NCBI GenBank assembly: GCA_017654735.1
Contig: JADPYG010000093.1
Coordinates: 114,685-178,684 of the forward strand
Reading direction: 5' to 3'
Origin: Vishniacozyma victoriae
Taxonomy: Eukaryota > Basidiomycota > Tremellomycetes > Tremellales > Bulleribasidiaceae
DNA length: 64,000 bases
Shown: in pieces, positions 23,444 through 34,960 of the stretch
Layout of the letters: every line of letters starts with the position of its first letter
Position numbering within the stretch: the stretch's first letter is position 1
Program-made: the position numbers and the translations under genes
The notes under the pieces: generated by a model
What the model was told of the DNA's origin: nothing
Database searches by the model: none
What the model saw: only the letters and a program-made list of their open reading frames with translations

Positions 23444-25264
23444 CTAGCCCCACTTCCTGACCCAACCACACTCATTACAACTCCAATAACTCATGTCCCT
23501 AGGTCCACTCCCGCAGAAATCGCAAAACCAGCCACCACCCTTTTTGGATGGTGGGGGTGTATTAGGATTAAGGGTCGTACATGCTTCACATGTACGTGAT
23601 GAGATTGGATTCAGGAGAGTACAAGTTGGGCATGGCCATTCACTCGGTACGGAAAGGGGTGGATCATCATCGGCAGTAAGGTCAATTACTTCTGATTTCG
23701 GTATTATTTTGGGTATTGTCCTTGTCGATGAAGAAGGGTTTGGTTTCGATGTTGGCTTCGCCGGGATGAATGCTTTAGCCGGTTGTGATGCGATTCCGAG
23801 AGGTATCGAAGTAGAGGTAGGGGTAGAAGTGATTCTGCTAGGACCAGCCACTGGTTCCAGCTGATCAGAGGTAGAAGCGATCCTGCTAGGACCAGGGTTG
23901 TCCAGCTGATCAGCATCTACACCCTCACTCTCTTCTTCGGCTTTCTTGACTTCTGCCTGAACATCGGGATGGGCGGTATGACAGATCTTATCATCCTTCA
24001 TCCGTCTCTCTGCCGCCTGATTGTCAACTCGGCACATGGTTAGGATTGACATAGGCAGTGTTGCCGCAAGTGTAATTCGAGATACGAGGGGCGACACGAG
24101 ATAAAGTGGAGAGAAGGGATGGAAAGGACGGAGGGACACACCTCAGCTAGAACATCCTTCATACTCCTCCCTTGCACACTACTTCCACCAAGTACACCCC
24201 CTTTCCCAATTTTCTTCTGAACAGCCAATCGTTTTTCAGCAGCAGCGAGTCCAGTGAGTTTACCGTGATATTCGTCTTTCTTCAAACCGGAGAGTGGGGT
24301 GCCGGAGGAATTGAATCCTTCTCCTGGATTGTTAGCGACCATTGACCATCGACCGTAGGAGATGGGAGATATGAAAGGGGGAGGAGTCACCATCAACCTT
24401 GAGGGGATGGGCCGACAATAGTTGATTCAAGATTGAGCGGCTTGGAAGAGAGTGTGAGAGGGTGAGAGTCGATAGGAGGTGAAGAGAAAGTGAGGGCGAC
24501 GGGAAAGAAAAAAAGGATGAGAGTGATGAAGGGATGGAATGAAGAGAGGAACATACCAGAATACCCTTTCCTCTTCAAATCATAATATTCCTCTTCCAAC
24601 TCCGCAAGTAACTTATAAAATGAAGTATCATGCGGACCAAATTGAATATGAGTAAGCTATCATCAGCTTCCAATTTCTATTTTCTATTTTCCATCTTCCT
24701 TCTTCCCCCCCCCCCCCCTACATGTACGCTAAAGGGACTTACTTCATGGAGCATAACCAGTACTAATTGATCGAATTCGTAGAATCCATCTGGAGATCCT
24801 GGGGGTCTAAGGCGGAGGTTGATCCTTTGGCCTGCATTCATGTTTATCCCTATCGTCAGCCATATTCCTTCTTCTTCTCCTCGTTCAGTCCCAATACTGT
24901 CTTTGCACTCAAAGTGGTAATAATCTAGTCCATGGACTTACCTAGTAAAGAAGGATTCGATGGAAAGAACTGCCCATTAGCTACTTCCAGCCAGAGGGAA
25001 GGGGACGTACTTCGCCTAAAGTCCCTACGGTCCAATTCCGTTTAACCATAATCGGTTTAACCTGACTTGCGATTTTCTCCAGTAATGGTCTATAGTCAGC
25101 GATACTTCCCATGCCATCATTGCCTCTTCATAGTCTATGCAGAGACCTTAGATAGTAGACAACACTCGGAGTGAATTAGATGAGCACTCGACTTACAAGG
25201 CTTCATCTGATTTAGGTCGATTTTTTAGGTGCTCATATCGCCCAATAAGGGATTGATTGACCAT
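23444..25264 (-). CDS. WSS1: WSS1-type DNA-dependent metalloprotease (WLM domain)
   Basis: Protease that digests proteins crosslinked to DNA. The start at 25264 gives MVNQSLIGRYEHLKNRPK; the next exons give IASQVKPIMVKRNWTVGTL and ships to FFPSNPSLLG, as in WLM proteins. The zinc site HEXXH reads HELTH followed by GPHD; an 86-nt intron (24657-24742) falls between HE and LTH. YKLLAELEEEYYDLKRKGYSG completes the WLM domain. The tail carries a SUMO-interaction-like motif (EVIDLTADDD), a RanBP2-type zinc finger (WPCPTCTLLNPISSRTCEAC) and a second finger (WFCDFCGSGPRDMSYWSCNEC) at the very end. SUMO binding and a two-finger tail fit Wss1, which acts with Cdc48 on sumoylated adducts. BET2 starts 268 bp away on the other strand. 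Confidence 0.88.
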
Positions 25265-25532
25265 CGTTATTTCCTATGAACCTCCTCTTCGTATTAAACG
25301 TTTGTATCAGCCAACTTCCTGGATATGAGAATGATATAGTGGTTTGACCTGATATATGCATATATGACCGACGGACAAATATATCCTACGCGTCGTTGGA
25401 TCGTCGCTTGCTCATCTCTCTCGAAATGATTACGTCAGCACTACCTCCACCAGAATACAGGCACGTATCAGTCGAGTATCCATCCTCACGAGCTGCGAGT
25501 ACCATACTCGTAGTCTATCCCACAAAAGCAAG

Positions 25533-27269
25533 ATGCCACCCCCATTAGACGTCGAGTTGCATGTGAAATACATCCAGAACTTAGATCAAGTACGTGCCTC
25601 TCTACCTCGGTCGGCGCGAAATACCAGAGCTCGCCGAATCCTGCGCTGACATGTAGAAAAACGACTGGGCGTATCATCTAACAGAACATCTCCGTATAAA
25701 TGGGGTATATTGGGGTTTAACTGCTTTATGTATAATGGGTCGAAAAGATGCTTTGCCAAGGGATGAGATGGTTGATTATGTCATGAGTTGTTGGGATGAT
25801 GAGGCTGGTATGTCTTTTATTACATGCTTTACGCCTCGGTCGCTGACTTCTAGGAACATTCGGTGCACATCCTGGACACGATGGTCATATCCTTGGGACA
25901 CTCTCTGCTATCCAAATTCTGGTCATTCAAAATGCAGTAGAAAGGGCGAATGTAGATAGGATCGTATCATGTAAGTCTCTCCAGCTCCTCACCTCCTCAC
26001 TACTTATCCTGCCTTCCTCTCTCTCGCTCTCCCTCTCGCAATCGCTCTCCCTCTCGCAATCGCTCTCCCTCTCGCAATCGCTCTCCCTCTCGCTCGGCAT
26101 CGACCTCTCTCCCGCTCGGGCTCGAACTAACAGCAGTCCTCCTATCCCTAATCCAACCATCAGGAGAAGTATCAGGCGATACCTTCGGCGAAACAGATTC
26201 TAGATTCACATATATCCTCTTAAACTCCCTCTCTCTCCTTAATCGCCTCGATGACCTTGATAAACCCGATTTATATGATGGGAAAACTAGGGAGATGTTG
26301 ATTGAGAATTTGAGGGGGTGTATGAATTTTGATGCGGGTTTTGGAGGTACGCCGGGGGGTGAGAGTCATGGTGGGCAAAGTGGGTCTTATTTCCTCTTTC
26401 TTTCTTTCGTTCTTCCTTCAGATCTCCCACAATCCTCACGGTGTGGTGATAAATAACAGTTCGGGTCCAGCTTCAACGACTTTGACCGTGTATCCCTCAT
26501 CACCCTCACCCTCACTCACAAAACACTCTTCCTCCCATATCTCAAAGGAATAATGACCTGTGCTAATATCAGTCTGGGTCTGCTTAGCAGCTCTATCAAT
26601 CCTCAATTCCCTCCACATAGTAGACGTACCAACTCTAGCAGGATGGTTATCAGAACGTCAACTCCCATCAGGAGGTTTAAATGGTCGTCCGGAGAAATTA
26701 GAGGATGTCTGTTATAGTTGGTGGGATTTAGCTAGTTTAAGTATATTGGGGAGGTTGGGTTGGATTAATCGAGATAAATTGATTGGATTCATCTTGGAGT
26801 CTCAGGTATGTCGTCTCCTCTCTTCATTCTTTCCTTTCCCTTCTTCCCTTCTTCCCTTCTTGAGTATCAGCTCCACACTCCCACTTCTATTTACCCTGGA
26901 TTAGACTACAAAGTAATCGAGCTAATATATAGGACCTAGAAGGTGGTGGAATAGGAGATAGACCAGGAGATTGGGTAGATGTCTTCCATACGATATTCGG
27001 TGTTGCCGGTATGTCCCCCATCAATCATCCTTCTCCAGACTTTCATTCCAAAATCATCCATCAAGGCTCAAGATCAAGATCATTATCGAAATACGATAGA
27101 ATAGTAGAGCTGATGAATAGGTTTATCACTTGTCGGATACCCGGGATTGGAAGATGTTGATCCGGTTTATTGTATGCCTGCTAAACTAATGAAAGAATTG
27201 GGGGTAGAGAGGGCTTATGAGACTTTACCACGATTGACATCTTGGCCTGAGGGGGAGGTTGATGCGTGA
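25533..27269 (+). CDS. BET2: Rab geranylgeranyltransferase subunit beta
   Basis: Catalytic beta subunit of GGTase-II, which adds geranylgeranyl groups to Rab GTPases presented by Rab escort protein. The start is the ATG at 25533; an upstream ATG at about 25425 is out of frame. Seven or so exons encode the repeated prenyltransferase QW-like motifs: [73 protein letters not shown] and [20 protein letters not shown]. The zinc ligands D and C of EDVCYSWW and the H of DVFHT are present. The C-terminus reads [15 protein letters not shown]. The intron at about 25973-26105 contains an 18-bp tandem repeat. The stop is TGA at 27267-27269. Confidence 0.9.
26025..26094. repeat. 18-bp tandem repeat in a BET2 intron
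   Basis: Unit CGCTCTCCCTCTCGCAAT, with copies starting at 26025, 26043, 26061 and 26079, the last one incomplete. It lies inside a BET2 intron and gives a pyrimidine-rich tract ahead of the acceptor. It is likely length-polymorphic between strains. Confidence 0.9.
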
Positions 27270-27527
27270 GCGGATGCGGATGTAGTGTTGTATCAATATT
27301 CATTATCTAATTTCATGCATGATCTCGAGTGACTTGCAAGAGAGTTCAGATGGATGTCACTTGTATTTTGGTAGAGCAGCTACTATCCTCCCGACATAAG
27401 AATCATAGGTACTGAGCAAAAGATGGAGCGTCACAAGGTATCATCTATCACTAACGAGCGACACCAACGTCCATAGCGAGATTAGGATAAGCATCAAATC
27501 ATATACTTCATTCACAAATCTACATCT

Positions 27528-28991
27528 CTACTGAATCCCACTATCCCCACCAACACCCGTCCCAGCCCCATCTCCACTAGCTCCACCAGCTCCGCCCTCA
27601 GCTCCATCAAAAGCAGAAGGAGCACCAGCACCCATCATTGCCATATTACTCTGTCCAGCTTGAGTAGCCGCTAATCTCTGTTTCTTTTTCTCTGCTTCTG
27701 CTTCTTTTTCAGATTCGATTTCGGCTACGATTCGTTCGATCTCGGATGTTTCGAGGTTCTGTCATTAGCCCACCGACCGAGGGGAGGTGAAAAGGAGCGA
27801 GATGGGGGAGCGAGGGCACAGGAGCATAGGACGCGAAACAAAGATGTCAAGCTGCAAGACCGAAATCCGAGTTCAGGGCTCCAACTATTGGGGAAGGTGG
27901 AGACTGATGCGACCAAAAGGTGAAGGAAGGTACGGAGGGGGGACATACAGAGATAACACCATAAGACTCCATCACTGAAATCTCGATATTCTTGGCTCCA
28001 GTTTGAACAACCTCCAATAGCGATTTAACAGTCAATTTGATCGTCTCTGCTCGATCTAGATCTTCCGTGTATGACTTCTCAAGGAATTCTCGGACAGTCT
28101 TTGATGATCGACCGATAGCGCATGCCTGTTGTTAGCTTCTTCTTTTCTTTCTTCCGTTCTGCCTTCCTTCATTCCTCCTCTTTGCTTCTTTCCTTCTCCA
28201 CTTCGTTCTCCCTTGATTTCTTGATAGAATCCAAAGAATTGAAAAGCAGATGACATACCTTCCACGCGGAGAAGATACCACTTGGTTCAGTCTGATACAG
28301 TCGAGGAATAGTATCATTTGGATCGAATCCAACAATCAAGGTTGAAATACCGAATGGCCTAACACCTCCAGACTGGGTATATCTCTGCGAATCAGCTCTG
28401 TTGTTTACATCGGGATAGATGGAGCTGACCTGTTGAATCCCAGCAACGTGCTTGGTGATATACTCGATACTAACAGGATCCTCAACCGTCAATCGATGGG
28501 ATTGACATTCAATTCGAGCTTTATCAATCAAGATTCGACCATCAGCCGTTAAACCTATCATCAGTCTCGCTTCCTCACTTTGAATGTGCGATGTGGAGGA
28601 AAGAGAACATACCGGCAAAAGCGACACAGACGTGATCATCGAGCATGGCGACTTTACGGACTGTCCTGGGATCTTGAAGCTGTAGAGCGGATTTCTTCTC
28701 TACACCGAGGACGACACATGATTTGCCTCGTACACCGACCTGGTTGTTAGCTCTTGGCGACACTCTTAAGCATGCGCGAGCTTACAGCACAGGTACCTCG
28801 TCGAACTGCTTCGAGGGCGTATTCTACTTGGAACAGCTGATCGTGAGCTTCATTCCCACTGGGGGCCAGTCAGCTTACATGTCCATCAGGCGAGAAGACG
28901 GTTAAAGCTAATCATCAGCGTTGTTCAAGTGCCCCGAGCTCCTCGAGACTGTAGTAAGAGGGAGCTCACCTCTATCATATGATCTAGACAT
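27528..28991 (-). CDS. PRE6: 20S proteasome subunit alpha type 7 (alpha4)
   Basis: Structural alpha-ring subunit of the 20S proteasome. Exon 1 encodes only MSRSYDR plus one base; the next gives [10 protein letters not shown], then [17 protein letters not shown], the alpha-subunit N-terminal signature. [54 protein letters not shown] and [19 protein letters not shown] follow and match PSMA7/PRE6 better than other alpha subunits. The C-terminus is unusual: after the coiled [10 protein letters not shown] stretch there is a Gly/Ala-rich extension ([19 protein letters not shown]) of about 45 residues. The stop is at 27528. It is divergent from a small membrane protein gene, with 226 bp between the starts. 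Confidence 0.9.
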
Positions 28992-29217
28992 CCTGTATTA
29001 TCCTCTCCTTATAGGTAATAAAGGAAGATAGAGGAAGGTAGGTATAGGTTGAAGGAAGGTATATGTCTAGTTAGTATAGGTTGAACGCTGATGAAGCTCA
29101 CTCGCGTACTGAGTGGTGGTATTTGATTCCGCTTTACGTAACATGACCCTTCCCTACCAAGTACTCGTACACCTAGTCAAGGGACATGCATATATCGTCC
29201 ACTGTCGACAAAGTAGC

Positions 29218-29891
29218 ATGCATAGTATACGAAAGAGAACAGCTGGTCAGCGTAGTACATCGGAGGATGAGGATGAAGGTCAGCTACGTTGATTGGTCCA
29301 CCTGGAATTAGCTGATTGGCAGTACTGATACAGGACGAGCAGGGTCAGCCTTGTCCCCCTCATCCTCAGGACGCGAATTGATCCACAGAGCAAGAAGAAG
29401 AGATCGCCTCGCTTCGACAGAAGAATGAGGATCTGAACGCCCTCGGATCACGGTTGGGGGATGCTTGTATTCTAATCATGATACTCTTGCAAGTCTTTAT
29501 TCTTACCTTATACACGTAGAAGGGTACTGATTTCAGAACTCTCATTACCATCTACCGATCCGCCCTTTCGTCCCGGTACCTCTCGGCCCTGATAACACTT
29601 GGCCAGATCGCCAGTCTATCACTAGCTCTGTCGCCCGACCTGCTGCCCCAGATCCAACAATTCCGTCCCACAGACAACCAAGCCCGGTCCATCGCCGTCG
29701 TCCTCATGTTCTGTCACCTATGCGCCGCGGTCGTTTATAGTCCATACCGCTGGTACTGGGATGAAGCAGCGACAATTTCATCGCCAGGGGCGATCATGTT
29801 TGCCAGCTGGATGCAAGAGAAGGGGGAGTCGAGCGTGGAGAGGTCATTAGCGGAATTGGAGAGAGCGAGATATAGGATGAAAGGTGCTTGA
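29218..29891 (+). CDS. Small membrane protein, orphan; needs a 21-nt intron
   Basis: Exons 29218-29278, 29323-29343, 29389-29515 and 29537-29891 give a 187-residue protein. The first two introns (44 and 45 nt) both begin GTCAGC. The protein has a charged N-terminal coil (EQEQEEEIASLRQKNEDLN), then about three hydrophobic segments: CILIMILLQVFILTLYT, LSALITLGQIASLSLAL and SIAVVLMFCHLCAAVVY, and a charged tail (ERSLAELERARYRMKGA). The third 'intron' (29516-29536) is only 21 nt; without it the same frame continues but meets TAG at 29517. The gene is therefore either served by a very short intron, differently spliced, or broken. I do not recognise a family. Divergent from the proteasome alpha4 gene. 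Confidence 0.5.
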
Positions 29892-30336
29892 AACCGGCCG
29901 AGTCGGTTCGTCATAGACCTAGCTCGAAATGGTCCGGGGATATCGCTATTGACTAGCGTGGATGGAATGGAAGATACACTACCAGTCGCCGAACACCAAG
30001 CATCCGGCTGTCTCACGCAATATCGTTGCTATCTTTACCTCTTGGCCAGCACATATCACGTCGATCTGCCGCCCGATCCCCACGCCCAGATCCTATGCAT
30101 GACGACATGCCACGCTATTTCTAATGGTCAGACACGTCCAGTAGGCAAATTTACAAAAACCGAAACACCAAATGTCTCGTCTCAGTGTTTATCCGATATG
30201 CTCGGTGTAAACATGAAAATGGTCATAACCCATGTACATTCCTTCCTTCCTTCTTTCTCTTCTCATTCAATCCACATAGCACTCATTACCGTCTAAACCT
30301 TATCTTGACTATCCATAATACTTGACAGACAAAAAG
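29892..30336. other. Intergenic region upstream of the ThrE-like gene
   Basis: About 445 bp. One open frame exists (about 29949-30296) but has no ATG-led start of its own and no coding character I can support. The last 100 bp, with CCTTCCTTCCTTCTTTCTCTTC at about 30240, look like a pyrimidine-rich fungal promoter. Confidence 0.45.
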
Positions 30337-33300
30337 ATGTCTGGCCAATCACCCCGACCTGCACTTAAACGACAATCGTCAAAAGTCAGGTTCTCGCGTG
30401 GCGACATGTCGCCTGTGGGTACCATGGTCTCTGATAATGATGGTCAAGGTGGAACAACATTACATCAATCAGGTCCTGTTCACCCACCAGCATTAATAAA
30501 TCATTTTAGAGACTTGAATTCGGAAGCATACGATATCAATTCATACCCTTTTGGAGCATCTACCGAGATTGCTCTTTCTCAATCACAAGATCAGGGCCAG
30601 ACAAACTTCAATACCCAAAACAACGGGTATAGGGGTGTTCCTACCGATAATCCATATGAAGATGCTCCGGGAGAACATGATCCATATACGGCTGCTCCAC
30701 CTCGTATGTCATCCAGGCGATTTCCTCCTGGCAACAACACAACCCCCACTCAAGGTCATCGACCTACTCTGGAATCATTGTTGCCGCACAACGGTATGCA
30801 ATACTCGTCTGCCGAAATCAGTCCAAGGAATACAGCAGGAATGGATTCATACGTTATGCCACCTGTTCATACATCCCCGGCTCCAAGGCCTGCTTCCGCT
30901 TTACGACCCTCGCTCGTCAACAACTACCCTTCTCCACAACAACGACCTATCCACGAGATGGAGCAGTATGCGGACTACAACAACGGCTCACCTCGTACTC
31001 GAGCTTCCATCCCTGCCTCGGCACCTAGGCGATTGATGGAACAACAACGGCCCTCTATGCAACAGGGGTCACCTCGTGATTCAGCCCAGATTGGTTCGCC
31101 AAGGAATAACCAGTCCCCTCGACCCTCTGAGCAAAGGGTGCCGGAACAATATAGACCAGGCTTCAGGCGGAACGAATATGAAGATCGGACCGGTCTTACC
31201 CCTGGACCTACGTACCAACGATCAAGCTACTTTGCCCAGGACCACCAAGAGTACGATCAGAGACCATCTCAACAACCAGCCAACGAGCGACAGCGATACG
31301 ATTCCCAAGCTACTTTAACTGGTGACGACCAATTCCAAGAAAAGAAGTTTTCCGCCGACCGCCCCAGTCTATCCCGACCACGAGCTTCATCCGATACGTC
31401 CGACCGCGAGATGCGGCGTCGCTCTACCAAAGAGCTGGAAGATGCTGAAAAGGGTACCTACACGGTAAAAGGGGGTGTATTCTCTCAACTTCTCCGTCTT
31501 ACCGGTCGGAATAATATGCGCCGAAGGCAATCGTCAAGAGGTATCGCCGCTAGTTCAAGAGCTACTTCCTGTGCTGGGGATGAAGTACCCACACTCAAGA
31601 GTTTGGGACTGCGTAAAACAGGTTCAATCGCTTCGACTACGTTTGGTGCTGGTGAGCTCGATAGTGAGGATCCAAGGATTACCGGAGTCCAACCTCAATC
31701 ATTTAATCGAAGGGCTAGTTTCTCGGATATGTTGTTCAAGAGGGATGCAGAGGATGATGGGGTATTTGCTGGAAAGAGAAAGAGGAGAGCTAGTATTCAG
31801 CTTCATGTTGCCGGTGAGTCCCTGTTTGCGAGACTAAGGAGCTGATGATAGATATCCTTACTCGACAACAATTCATTTTAAAGCTCGCCAAGGCTCTGAT
31901 GACCTTTGGAGCACCTTCCCATCGACTCGAATCACAACTTGCCGCCACCTCCCTCGTGCTCGAAATCGACGCTCAATTCATCCATTTCCCATCAATAGTC
32001 GTCGCTTCATTCGGTGATACCGAGACAAAGACCTCTGAAACGGTATTTATCAAAGCGTCCGGTGGATTGGAACTAGGTAAACTCCATCAAGTCCACAATA
32101 TCTACCGAGCGGTCGTCCACGATGAAATGGATGCTGCAGAGGGGACCAAGCGGATTCACGAGTTGTTAAAGGCACCTAAGGAATATGGGATTTGGTATAG
32201 GATCGCTCTTGCTTTCATGTGTTCTGGAATTATTGCTCCTCTTGGTTTTGGTGGATCGTTCCTTGATGGGATCGCTAGTGGGTTATTGGGGACATTACTT
32301 GCGTTTATGCAATTGCATGTCGCTAGTAAGAATGCCATGTACTCTAATATCTTCGAGTAAGTCCCCCCTTTCTCGGTTTCGCTGATGATAGAATCTCGAT
32401 CGCTACTGTTGTCTCATTTGCAGCTCGAGGTCTAGCTACCACAGGATTGTTCTGTTACCAAGCGGTAGTATCGGCCGGAGTCTGTCTGATTCTACCCGGT
32501 TATGCCATCCGTACGTCCCTCCTCTTCAACCACGCTAATAACAGTATGTGGATCCCTCGAACTAGCATCCAAAAACATCATGTCTGGTTCCGTCCGAATG
32601 GTCTATGCCATCATCTACTCTCTCTTCCTCGGATTCGGAATCACCATAGGATCCGATTTATTCTACGTCGTGGACCCTAGTGCCCGTCGAAAAGATGCCC
32701 TAGCCACAGCGGCAATGAATCAAATGATCACCATCACAGGATCTTTTGCTCAAACCGCAAATGAAACCGCAGCGAATTACATTCCGGACTTTGTCCCATT
32801 CAACGGATCATTTACATTCTCAAACTCTTCCATCGATTCGGTTGGCGTCCACTTATCGAAGGGAGCTGTTATATGTGATCGAGCACCTGGGTTACCATGG
32901 TTTCAACAGGGTATGCCGCCTATATACCAAATCTTGCTCGTACCCGCCTTCAGTCTGGGACTGTGTTTATGGAACATGCAACCCCTCCGATCAAAGGAAT
33001 TGCCAGTACAGGTCTTGATCGCTTGTCTGGGGTATGTGGCGAATATGGCTGCCAACCATTATATTTTCGATAGGTCAGATGTGGTTTCTGCTATTGGAGC
33101 TTTTGTTATCGGGTATGTCCCTCCCTCCCCCTTTCTCACCTCCTGCCCATATACTGATGGATAGTATCCTCGGAAACGTATACTCGAGAGTATTCGGTGG
33201 AACTGCATTTACATCAATGGTCACCGGTGTTCTTTTCCTCGTTCCTGTGAGTCAGCGACTTTTCGATTTTTCGGTTTCCTTTACAAGTTCTCGATCTGTC

Positions 33301-33605
33301 ATGGTATAAGCTAATATACAGTCCGGTATGGCAGCAGCTGGTGGTCTAGCTATGACAAGATCAGGAAACCACGAGGATTCATATTCCCAAGGATTGGTTA
33401 TTGCATTTAGGATGATCACGGTCGCTATTGGTATTACCGTAAGATCCCCCCTTCTTTCCTGGTTGATATAAGATGCTAACGGGGTAGGTTGGGCTCTTCG
33501 GATCGGGACTCCTTATTTATAGCTTCGGTATTTAGCCATATTCCGAAGGTAGAACAAGCTAATACCACAGGTCGGAAGAAGGGAGCAGCATTATTTGCCT
33601 TCTAG
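30337..33605 (+). CDS. PRM10-like ThrE-family membrane transporter
   Basis: The ATG at 30337 begins a roughly 490-residue low-complexity region rich in Pro, Ser, Gln and Arg (30337-31812). An intron (about 31813-31850) leads to a ThrE/DUF1212 domain: ILTRQQFILKLAKALMTFGAPSHRLE, then DAQFIHFPSIVVASF and a set of membrane helices (IALAFMCSGIIAPLGFGGSF, VVSAGVCLILPGYAI, MVYAIIYSLFLGFGITIGSD and more). The second half ends with a short exon RKKGAALFAF and TAG at 33603-33605. In yeast the family is Prm10, a pheromone-regulated membrane protein; bacterial ThrE exports threonine and serine. Fungal members usually pair a long disordered N-terminus with ThrE plus ThrE_2 domains, as here. Substrate and location (plasma or vacuolar membrane) are inferred only. 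Confidence 0.82.
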
Positions 33606-34388
33606 AAGTCGAAATCGCCAAAACCACTTTTTGCCACATTCTCGTCTCTTCTTTCTTGTCGCAGCACTCTTCTCCTCTCGCCTATCCCTGATGGCGATAC
33701 GTATTCCCGGTCATCCGAAGTCAAACCGTTCGTCCAGCGATAATCGACCATATCACCACGAGCTGACACACAGGCATAACCCCACATCCGCAATCTTTTC
33801 CTACTCCATGCCGCGTGCTCCTTCGTCTTCCGTCACCAAGATGAGCTGTGCTCTTTCCTGTATCCATTCCATACATATCCCACATCTACGATGCTCATGG
33901 ACATTCATCAATATACCCCAAATCCAATATCCAAAGACTCATCGGCTATGGCCGAGTGATCGTAATTTCTTGTTTCATGCATCGATGTAGCCCTTATCTA
34001 ATCATGTATCCTTAATGTTGCTTGAACCAGATATGCCCACTTCTGATCTGATAAAGAGCTTCCTTGAGATTGTAGGACTTGATTCGGCGGAGTTTGTGTC
34101 AGGTCTTATCTCCGGACGGTCTGGCGACACAACTCTCAAAGCATCACAAGTTACCCCACTTCAGATTGCATGCAGTGCACCACAGGGTACTGAGTCAATA
34201 CTTATGTGGTACATATACAATGAGATAGATAGATACTCGCTCACACTCGGAACAGAAACCCTCAAATAACATATTCACTTCGATTGCATCGCCACGACAC
34301 ACCACTCCGAGACTTTCCTTCCCTTGTGTGCACATCGATACACTGCTCCTATGTTCATCCTTTCGCGATGTTCTGTCTCCATCAAGCC
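33606..34388. other. Intergenic region
   Basis: About 780 bp between two convergent genes. Open frames of up to 131 codons occur but have random composition and no splice structure. I see nothing I can annotate. Confidence 0.45.
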
Positions 34389-34960
34389 TCAACCTTGTTT
34401 TTCCTCGGTACTCATTTTTGTAGCGGTTCTCTGCCCGCGCACAGGGCCCATAGTGCCAGTAGATGCGTTCGTCGAAATACCTCCACTTTCAGGCAAGCCG
34501 GCGAGCTTACTGTCGATATCGGCGAGAGTGGCCAGGAGCGAATTCTGATAGCCAATTGGCCCCCCTTGTCTAGTGCATCGACTGGTTCTCTTGTAATTCC
34601 ACGGATCGAGAGACACATCGTAGGGGTTTGTACCATCACGTTTGTTCAAGTAAGCCTTCCCTTCGTGAAACATCCAGTCGTCGTCTGGACGAGGTTTGAC
34701 ACATTTCCCATCGCCATTGTCAAATACGCATGAGCCTTTGTACGGTTTTGCCTTCCATTGCTCATCCGGTCTCTTGATGCGTATCTCGGTGGTGTTATCG
34801 TTTCCTTTGTACATTACGCTGCAGATCGTGTTGGCCAGTGGTATAACGGTGCCACCGGGGTTCCCATCATTGACGACGATAGAAGCGTTGGTGGGTATCT
34901 GGCCAGGTCAGTCATGTCGTAATTCATTTGATACAGACGTACAGATCCTTGAAAAGTCAT
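34389..34960 (-). CDS. Hypothetical protein, orphan
   Basis: Two exons, 34943-34960 and 34389-34898, joined by a 44-nt intron (GTACGT...CTGACC...CAG), give a 175-residue protein that begins MTFQGSIPTNASIVVNDGNPGG. The sequence is hydrophilic, with few hydrophobic runs, and includes GSCVFDNGDGKCVKPRPDDDWMF; four Cys residues could form pairs. I do not recognise a domain. No signal peptide is obvious. The C-terminal 40 residues are Thr/Gly-rich and probably disordered. The in-frame junction supports a real gene, but it could be recent and lineage-specific. Confidence 0.5.

Noticed and set aside
29949..30296. 115-codon plus-strand frame before the ThrE-like gene
   Set aside because: No ATG-led start in a good position, no conserved motif; it probably falls in a promoter.
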